Positions 47,706-52,683 of a stretch of 52,683 nucleotides of DNA are shown piece after piece. Under the pieces are notes generated by a model. That model saw only the letters and a list, made by a program, of their open reading frames with translations. It ran no database searches and was not told the origin of the DNA. The first letter of the stretch is position 1; each line of letters begins with the position of its first letter. The stretch comes from a virus, in the IMG/VR virus record IMGVR_UViG_3300033153_001326, positions 1 to 52,683 of that record, one strand, 5' to 3'. The position numbers and the translations under genes are program-made.

Positions 47706-48120
47706 TCTCTAATAGTGCTGTAGCTTTCTTACTGCATAAGCTATTACGTGCGCCAATGTGCATTGGCTTAGGCCAAACTCCAAAATCAAACCAACCATAG
47801 CCTAATGATTCATTATTGATGATTGGTTGGAACTCATCTTCAACAATACAGATGAACGTGTAGTAACGAAAGTTCTTGTCTCTAGATTCGTATATATCGA
47901 ATGGATAGATTTTACTAATTTCTGGAAACATACCCATTTCTTCTGTACACTCTCTTACGAAAGTATCGCTGGGAGTCTCACCATCCTTAGCCATGCCACC
48001 AAACAGTGACCATTCACTTCGGTGTGTTGATTTATATGAAGCTCGCATCTGTAGTAAGACACGGTTGGTGGAGGATGTTATGAATAAAGCTCCTGCAGCA
48101 ATTTTCTGTTCGTCAGTCAT
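47686..48120 (-). CDS. Nudix hydrolase, 144 aa
   Basis: The Nudix box is complete: GX5EX7REUXEEXGU fits Gly42 to Met64 (GMAKDGETPSDTFVRECTEE). The N-terminal AAGALFITSSTNRVLLQMRA and SEWSLFGG match the fold. Nudix enzymes hydrolyse nucleoside diphosphate derivatives such as oxidised dNTPs, ADP-ribose or capped RNA; substrate cannot be read from the sequence. The predicted late transcript starts at the ATG itself (leaderless). Confidence 0.92.
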   Translation of the reverse strand: MTDEQKIAAGALFITSSTNRVLLQMRASYKSTHRSEWSLFGGMAKDGETPSDTFVRECTEEMGMFPEISKIYPFDIYESRDKNFRYYTFICIVEDEFQPIINNESLGYGWFDFGVWPKPMHIGARNSLCSKKATALLEIIVGQH

Positions 48121-48125
48121 ACACG

Positions 48126-48133
48126 TATTTATC
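48126..48133 (-). promoter_or_regulatory. Late promoter octamer GATAAATA
   Basis: Minus strand, ending 5 bases before the Nudix ATG at 48120. By the T4 spacing (octamer at -13 to -6), +1 would be 48120. Confidence 0.65.
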
Positions 48134-48147
48134 TACGTAGTTAACTC

Positions 48148-49554
48148 TTAGTTGATAGAAATGCGCCAGTAGCCAGGATTATATGTTGCTAGATACGTGT
48201 ATACCCATTGATCGTCAGCAAATCTGTAATGCTGCGCGTCTGTAAGATTCACTACATACTGTGATACACTAATGGTAGATGCGTCAAAGCTAACGAACCA
48301 GTTAGTACCATTGTATTCAATGATGTCGTTCTCATACGCCACAATATCTCCCCACGGATTCAATCCATTACCTGTTTGGGCAATCAATTGCTCACCATCG
48401 TAGTCTTGATTGTTAGTCAGAAGTAGATAGCGTTGACCAACAGCCGCCGCTGGTAATGTACCACCTGGAAAGCTAGTGATTGGATTGATTATGTCATTGA
48501 CGGGCCCACTACCAATGGTGGTTGGCAATGTATCAGCATCGACAACAAACGTTGCAATGTTTTGTTCGGTGGCACTGACTTCTAATGAACCAAGTATATC
48601 ACCAAATGTTTCTTCAATATCATCTTCAGTCTTGAGTGTCATTACCGTGGTTTCAGGATCAATTTTGCCATACGTAGCAAACAAGTCTTCCCATGCTAAT
48701 GTAGTATCGGTTTGACCATACTCGTTCAATAGTTCAACTCTGCTAGTTGTAGAAGTGACAGGACTTACGTCGATACGATAGTTCCCTGGAGATATAATGA
48801 CTTGATCTAGTTCATCAAACACGCTACCAAGTGGATCGAAGATGCGATCTGTGTCTATGTTACTTACGTCAGTGTTATAGATATTCGTAACGATCTGTTC
48901 GATAATGGACTGACGCTTAACTTTGGCTGGTGGACTAATCCATGCAGTCATTTTGAATGTGAATGATGAGAAGTCATTAGCAATGTCTGTGCCCGCTGGC
49001 ACACCACGATTAGAGTAGTTCATATCAGTCATTTCAATCTCAGTGATTGACCCCCAATCCAACGGATTGTCATTTGTTTGAAGTTGAATTCCTGGATTGA
49101 ATATTGGAATGATCTGTTCCCATAGCTGTAGCTTATCTGTTGTGTTTGTTGTCCATAAGTCAAGTGCCATAGTTAAGTTGATTGGTACTGGCATGTGTCT
49201 CTCGACAGTATAGCGATTGCCCATTGTGTTTTCGTACAGGCCTGTTTGACCGTTGTATGTACGTTCAATTGCGCGAACTGGATTTACGTTAGTAGGATCT
49301 TGGCGACGATCATTCGCTATTTCTACTGCACGAATATATCCACTGAACATTGGTGCAGCGATAGAAGTATTCTGATCGTTGTTGCGTAGAATCTGCGCTA
49401 CCATTCTGCTCATGTCTCCATAAACAATAGGCACACGCTTTTGAGCTACCACACCATTTTCATCTGGTGCTAGTTCTATGCTGAAATCAGAGAAGATACG
49501 TAGAAACTGTAGTATGTATCGCCTGATCTGTTCGTCGTAAAAGAATGTTGACAT
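48148..49554 (-). CDS. 15: Tail sheath terminator/stabiliser gp15-like, 468 aa
   Basis: T4 gp15 caps the tail and joins it to the neck. The N-terminus STFFYDEQIRRYILQFLRIF followed by RVPIVYGDMSRMVAQIL and the later MPVPINLTMALDLWTTNTTD, WEQIIPIFNPGIQLQTND and FTFKMTAWISPPAKVK are typical of the gp15 family. It is longer than T4 gp15 (272 aa), with an added C-terminal beta domain ending in DDQWVYTYLATYNPGYW. ATG 49554 is used; it follows the previous stop directly. Confidence 0.82.
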   Translation of the reverse strand: MSTFFYDEQIRRYILQFLRIFSDFSIELAPDENGVVAQKRVPIVYGDMSRMVAQILRNNDQNTSIAAPMFSGYIRAVEIANDRRQDPTNVNPVRAIERTYNGQTGLYENTMGNRYTVERHMPVPINLTMALDLWTTNTTDKLQLWEQIIPIFNPGIQLQTNDNPLDWGSITEIEMTDMNYSNRGVPAGTDIANDFSSFTFKMTAWISPPAKVKRQSIIEQIVTNIYNTDVSNIDTDRIFDPLGSVFDELDQVIISPGNYRIDVSPVTSTTSRVELLNEYGQTDTTLAWEDLFATYGKIDPETTVMTLKTEDDIEETFGDILGSLEVSATEQNIATFVVDADTLPTTIGSGPVNDIINPITSFPGGTLPAAAVGQRYLLLTNNQDYDGEQLIAQTGNGLNPWGDIVAYENDIIEYNGTNWFVSFDASTISVSQYVVNLTDAQHYRFADDQWVYTYLATYNPGYWRISIN

Positions 49555-49555
49555 A

Positions 49556-50194
49556 TTAAAGTACACTAGCTCCTGGCATAGGGTTAAAGATACGAATTCC
49601 TGTCAGTGTGATTTGAGAAATATCTACATCGTTGCCGTGTGAGTTAATAATAAATACTCCACCGTTTGCAGCAAAGTCTCCACCGATAAACAATGGAATA
49701 ATAAAGTTGAATGCTTGCGGATCACCAGTAGCTTTTGCAAAGTTTGGTGAGTCAGTATAGATAATGTTACTTGCTGTCCCACCACCAGCAGGAGCAATTG
49801 GATCACTACCAACGTCAAGTTTTAAATCAAGATGGGGTGCCGTTCCACCTGTGAACTCACCAAACATTGATAGTCGAAGAACACCTGCACCATTAAGAAA
49901 AGGAGGAAAAAGTCTATCGTTTGCCTGATCCCATATTCCTGCAAAGCCAGGTGGATAACGCAATTCTTCTGCTGGATTAGAATTAATTGTAAGTTGTTGT
50001 GGAACACCATCTGCTAGTGTTGTAGCACCTGTTCCGTCGTCAAAGACGAACTCCCAACCTCCAGAAGTTGCAATCCAATCTGGAACACTAGTTACAAAGT
50101 CGCGTATGTCCTGTGCTGTAATAGATCCTGCCGCTTGATTGTCAGGAAAAATATTATTTTTTAAATCTGATTCTGTTCTTTTTGTATCTGCCAT
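49556..50194 (-). CDS. Virion structural protein, 212 aa
   Basis: The N-terminus (RTESDLKNNIFPDNQAAGSI, AQDIRDFVTSVPDW) is a short fibre-type helix motif often placed at the start of phage collar or fibre proteins. The rest is a single beta-sandwich-like domain. It lies between gp14 and gp15 and might be a neck or collar component. No firm family. Confidence 0.68.
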   Translation of the reverse strand: MADTKRTESDLKNNIFPDNQAAGSITAQDIRDFVTSVPDWIATSGGWEFVFDDGTGATTLADGVPQQLTINSNPAEELRYPPGFAGIWDQANDRLFPPFLNGAGVLRLSMFGEFTGGTAPHLDLKLDVGSDPIAPAGGGTASNIIYTDSPNFAKATGDPQAFNFIIPLFIGGDFAANGGVFIINSHGNDVDISQITLTGIRIFNPMPGASVL

Positions 50195-50205
50195 TGTATT
50201 ATCTC

Positions 50206-51411
50206 TTAGTCAAATTCTTCGCCAAAGATTGGGTCGAATAAGTTAGCTTCGTTACCCAGCGATGGTGCGTTAGGGTTTGTTGGTACTTCTTGTGGTGAGT
50301 CAGTGGGTTTAGCTTTTATCACTTTACTCAATGCTTGTCGTTGAGTAATGACTGTGCCATCATCCAACGTACTCGTACTCTCATTGTCAATAAATGTATC
50401 TAGCAATTGGTTTGCTCCTGTCCACGGTAACTTGCATTGATCGACTTCAATCTTCTTGAATGTAGACCCTTGCTTTTGGTATAGCACTGGACTATCAAAG
50501 TCTGTGCGTAACCAGTAGTCATTCTCCACTAATGTTTCAGGGAACGTTGATCCACTTCCAGCTAGTGTTAATCCATTTGGTGGAATGCCATCGCCCGTCT
50601 TAAACCATATAAGCTGATGCTCTTGTGTATTTGGATCAATCGTAATATACAAATTTGATGCATCATACCAAAGTGGGTCGCATCTTACGTTCTTTGCAGC
50701 CTCTTCAATGATAGCATCTGTAATTTCATCCAGCTTATCTTTATTACTTAGCGAATCTTCAAGTGTTTCATCACAACAATCATCATCGCCAGGTGGCAAT
50801 GATTCTAGTGTCTGACCATCTCCTGCTAGTCGATCAAGAATATCTTGATACTCAGTAGATGCTGGCATTTGCTTCGCACGTACTCTCCATAGATGTGAAT
50901 GCCAACGCGGGCCATAGCCTTCTGCGCTGTGTGATGCATCCTCAACCACATAGAAGCGATTGGTTGCTGCCTTTTCTTCATCCAGTCCATGATACTCTCT
51001 CAAGTGTGGGAGTTCAAGAACATCACCATTCATTAGCTTACGACCTAAGCGTTCCACATTCTCGTTCAAGTGGAATGTCATAAAGATTGTATCATCTGAT
51101 AAGAAGATACCAAACTGTGTCAAGTCAAAATCAGTATCAGATAGTGTATATGCTCCACGCATCTCAATAATGTCTGGTGCGTATTTACGATTACGATTCT
51201 CTAGAAACAGGACATCACCAATCGTCAATTCGTCAGTTGTTATACCATCACCAATATTGCTCTTGTTATCATCGCCTATCTGCTCAGTTGGGCCGATATA
51301 CTTGTGAACATATACGCCAGTACCGCCAAGATTTAGAAATTCCTTAGCGATGCGATCAATATACTTATAATCGTTCCCTTGTTCTGGTTTCCATAAACTG
51401 ATTTTTGGCAT
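50206..51411 (-). CDS. 14: Neck protein gp14-like, 401 aa
   Basis: T4 gp14 joins head and tail with gp13. Recognisable block: DIIEMRGAYTLSDTDFDLTQ, LGRKLMNGDVLELPHLREYH, then NRFYVVEDASHSAEGYGPRW and HLWRVRAKQMPASTEYQDIL, as in neck proteins of aquatic T4-like phages. The longer C-terminal half has an acidic linker (PGDDDCCDETLEDS) and a separate domain. I choose ATG 51411 with AGGA 9 bases upstream, downstream of the late promoter at 51435. Confidence 0.8.
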   Translation of the reverse strand: MPKISLWKPEQGNDYKYIDRIAKEFLNLGGTGVYVHKYIGPTEQIGDDNKSNIGDGITTDELTIGDVLFLENRNRKYAPDIIEMRGAYTLSDTDFDLTQFGIFLSDDTIFMTFHLNENVERLGRKLMNGDVLELPHLREYHGLDEEKAATNRFYVVEDASHSAEGYGPRWHSHLWRVRAKQMPASTEYQDILDRLAGDGQTLESLPPGDDDCCDETLEDSLSNKDKLDEITDAIIEEAAKNVRCDPLWYDASNLYITIDPNTQEHQLIWFKTGDGIPPNGLTLAGSGSTFPETLVENDYWLRTDFDSPVLYQKQGSTFKKIEVDQCKLPWTGANQLLDTFIDNESTSTLDDGTVITQRQALSKVIKAKPTDSPQEVPTNPNAPSLGNEANLFDPIFGEEFD

Positions 51412-51434
51412 TATTAATTCCTGGTTATATGTGT

Positions 51435-51442
51435 TATTTATC
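51435..51442 (-). promoter_or_regulatory. Late promoter octamer GATAAATA
   Basis: Exact octamer on the minus strand, 24 bases upstream of the gp14 start; serves the gp14-gp15 unit. Confidence 0.77.
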
Positions 51443-51462
51443 ACATTCTCTGCTATTTTGCC

Positions 51463-51491
51463 TTGACAAACGCCCGTAGATGTAGTATCAT
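51463..51491 (+). promoter_or_regulatory. Sigma70 promoter TTGACA-17-TATCAT
   Basis: TTGACA (51463-51468), 17-base spacer, TATCAT (51486-51491, one mismatch). T4-type TATAAATA lies at 51492-51499 as well. Both point to a short unit ending at the terminator at 51713. Confidence 0.75.
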
Positions 51492-51567
51492 TATAAATAA
51501 TACTGAAGCAGGAGTATTTATTATACAGGAAATTTATAGAGAATGACTTAACTAATAGAGACAACAA

Positions 51568-51660
51568 ATGTTTCCCGTTAGCATACTAGATAAGACGGGG
51601 CCACTGCCACATAGCGTAATAGACTTAACTATTTTACAGGCATGCAATACAAAGGTATGA
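51568..51660 (+). CDS. Possible 30-aa peptide in short early unit
   Basis: ATG 51568 to TGA 51660, coding VSILDKTGPLPHSVIDLTIL and ending in NTKV. Only a weak GAG lies upstream. It is the only notable open frame between the promoter at 51463 and the terminator at 51713, but the RNA itself may be the product. Confidence 0.3.
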   Translation: MFPVSILDKTGPLPHSVIDLTILQACNTKV

Positions 51661-51712
51661 TACTTGACGTTAAGGCTCAATTGAGTGAGTATTAATTTTA
51701 TAGAAATAACTA

Positions 51713-51738
51713 AGTCATCTTCGGATGGCTTTTTCTTT
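51713..51738 (+). terminator. Terminator hairpin with TTCG loop
   Basis: AGTCATC-TTCG-GATGGCT (51713-51730) followed by TTTTCTTT. A 7-bp stem with a stable TTCG tetraloop; ends the short plus-strand unit from 51463 before the next fibre gene. Confidence 0.88.
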
Positions 51739-51768
51739 GCCTAATGTATTCACAGTTTACAATTTTTA

Positions 51769-51776
51769 GATAAATA
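51769..51776 (+). promoter_or_regulatory. Late promoter octamer GATAAATA
   Basis: Exact octamer after the terminator and 66 bases before the fibre gene start at 51842. Confidence 0.76.
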
Positions 51777-51841
51777 CTGTTATAAAATCCCTGACTGTAA
51801 CCCCATGTTGCAGACATAATATGACAGGAGAAGAATAAGAA

Positions 51842-52683
51842 GTGGCTACGGTACACAATATCAAAGGCACCAGCGTATCCTCGTTTCAAATCGGCAAAGC
51901 TGGCCCGACAATAACAGCAACAGGTGATGATCTTGATGTAGGTACTGCGGTATTAACAGCAGCACAGATGATTGCTGGCGACCCAGGAACGGAAGCTGCT
52001 GGAGTTACAGTCAATGGCGGCACTTACCAGGCATCAGCTAAAGTGTCAGACATTGGTGGTACAAACGCAGCACAGCTTCTTTTGCATCGTCATTCTACTA
52101 CTCTGCAATCAGTTCTCATAGGTGTTAGGTCCAAGAGTGATACGTCTGGTCATACAATAGTAGCTGATAATGATGTGTTAATGTCAGTTCTCGCTGCAGG
52201 CTGGGACGGCACTTCAACTTATTCGCTGTCGTCAGGAATTAATTTCGAAGTCGATGGCACTCCAGGCACAACAGACATGCCAGGCCAGATTACGTTTACG
52301 ACCGCAGCAGATGGTACGCAAACACTAGTTGAGCGTATGCGTATTCGAGCTACTGGTGATGTTGAGATTGATAATGCATTGGATGTTGCTGGTACAATAA
52401 CAGCAGCTAGTCTTGTACTTGATACAACACCACTAGCAGAAACATCAGGCGGCACAGGTACAGCGACATATGCAATTGGTGAGATACTTTATGCAGACGC
52501 ATCTAACTCATTAGCTAAATTAGCAGCAGGTACTGACGGTGATGTATTAACAGCGGCAGGTGCTGGCGTAATTCCAGCTTGGGAAACACCAACAGCAGGC
52601 ACAGTAACATCAGTTACAGGTGGCGTTGGTATTGATAGTACTGGCGGCGCAACACCAGACCTTACTGTTGATCTTGGCGAAGT
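51842..52683 (+). CDS. Tail fibre protein, partial (runs off right edge)
   Basis: GTG start with GGAG 11 bases upstream; open for 280 codons to the window end. N-terminal VATVHNIKGTSVSSFQIGKA, followed by fibre modules rich in Gly, Thr and Ala (LAETSGGTGTATYAIGEILY, AGTDGDVLTAAGAGVIPAWE, GTVTSVTGGVGIDSTGG). The last phrases match repeats in the large fibre at 43230 (GTVTSIG...), so these fibres share modules. Likely another host-binding fibre; the C-terminus is outside the window. Confidence 0.8.
   Translation, partial: MATVHNIKGTSVSSFQIGKAGPTITATGDDLDVGTAVLTAAQMIAGDPGTEAAGVTVNGGTYQASAKVSDIGGTNAAQLLLHRHSTTLQSVLIGVRSKSDTSGHTIVADNDVLMSVLAAGWDGTSTYSLSSGINFEVDGTPGTTDMPGQITFTTAADGTQTLVERMRIRATGDVEIDNALDVAGTITAASLVLDTTPLAETSGGTGTATYAIGEILYADASNSLAKLAAGTDGDVLTAAGAGVIPAWETPTAGTVTSVTGGVGIDSTGGATPDLTVDLGE

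Noticed and set aside
51492-51499. T4-type TATAAATA as a separate late promoter
   Set aside because: It overlaps the -10 region of the sigma70 promoter and no late gene starts nearby in that direction before the terminator; kept only as a note.
1-52683. tRNA genes, CRISPR arrays and insertion sequences
   Set aside because: No T-loop/acceptor pattern, no regularly spaced repeats and no transposase were recognised by eye; a tRNAscan-SE run would settle the tRNA question.

Overview
This 52.7-kb, AT-rich window is part of the genome of a contractile-tailed phage of the T4 superfamily, apparently a deep ('far-T4') branch. I recognise T4-type gp6, gp25, gp53, gp5, gp26, gp29-like tape measure, gp20, gp21, gp22, gp23, gp14, gp15, the late sigma factor gp55 and the recombination pair gp46/gp47. 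The capsid protein is short (389 aa) and gp6 is about twice its usual length. There are no photosynthesis genes. Perfect host-type sigma70 promoters (TTGACA, 17 bp, TATAAT) point to a proteobacterium-like host. No tRNA, CRISPR array or insertion sequence was seen.

Layout. 1-5.1 kb (minus): baseplate gp25 and gp6, then four small genes. 5.2-13.0 kb (plus): an early operon of about 27 tiny overlapping genes behind sigma70 promoters. It includes three consecutive lipoproteins (one with an HExxH protease motif), a HAD-like protein and two families of tandem paralogues. 13.0-18.5 kb (minus): gp5-like spike, a 900-aa hub protein, gp53 and another tail protein. 18.5-26.5 kb (plus): gp55, two small genes, gp47, gp46, an unknown gene, PurF, a type II glutamine synthetase, an unknown gene and a PD-(D/E)XK nuclease. 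26.5-27.0 kb: about 480 nt without a credible gene but full of hairpins, a candidate structured RNA. 27.3-29.9 kb (minus): small genes below gp26, whose end carries a -1 frameshift site leading into a gp51-like extension. 30.0-40.5 kb (plus): tape measure and the head genes gp20 to gp23, interrupted by an early-type HNH module at 34.6-36.3 kb. 40.6-47.7 kb: tail fibres. 47.7-51.4 kb (minus): Nudix hydrolase, gp15, an unknown structural gene and gp14. From 51.8 kb: a further fibre gene leaving the window.

How it works together. Early, sigma70-driven genes make gp55, the recombination nuclease and a nucleotide-nitrogen module: glutamine synthetase makes glutamine, which PurF uses for the first step of purine synthesis. 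gp55 should then direct RNA polymerase to the octamer GATAAATA. I find nine exact copies, each upstream of a late transcription unit and correctly oriented.

Main points for a second look: the gp26 frameshift; the PurF/glutamine synthetase pair; the hairpin-rich region; the GATAAATA late promoter set; and three exact tandem duplications (4, 26 and 70 bp) that break the portal and a tail-fibre gene and may be assembly artefacts or real mutations.
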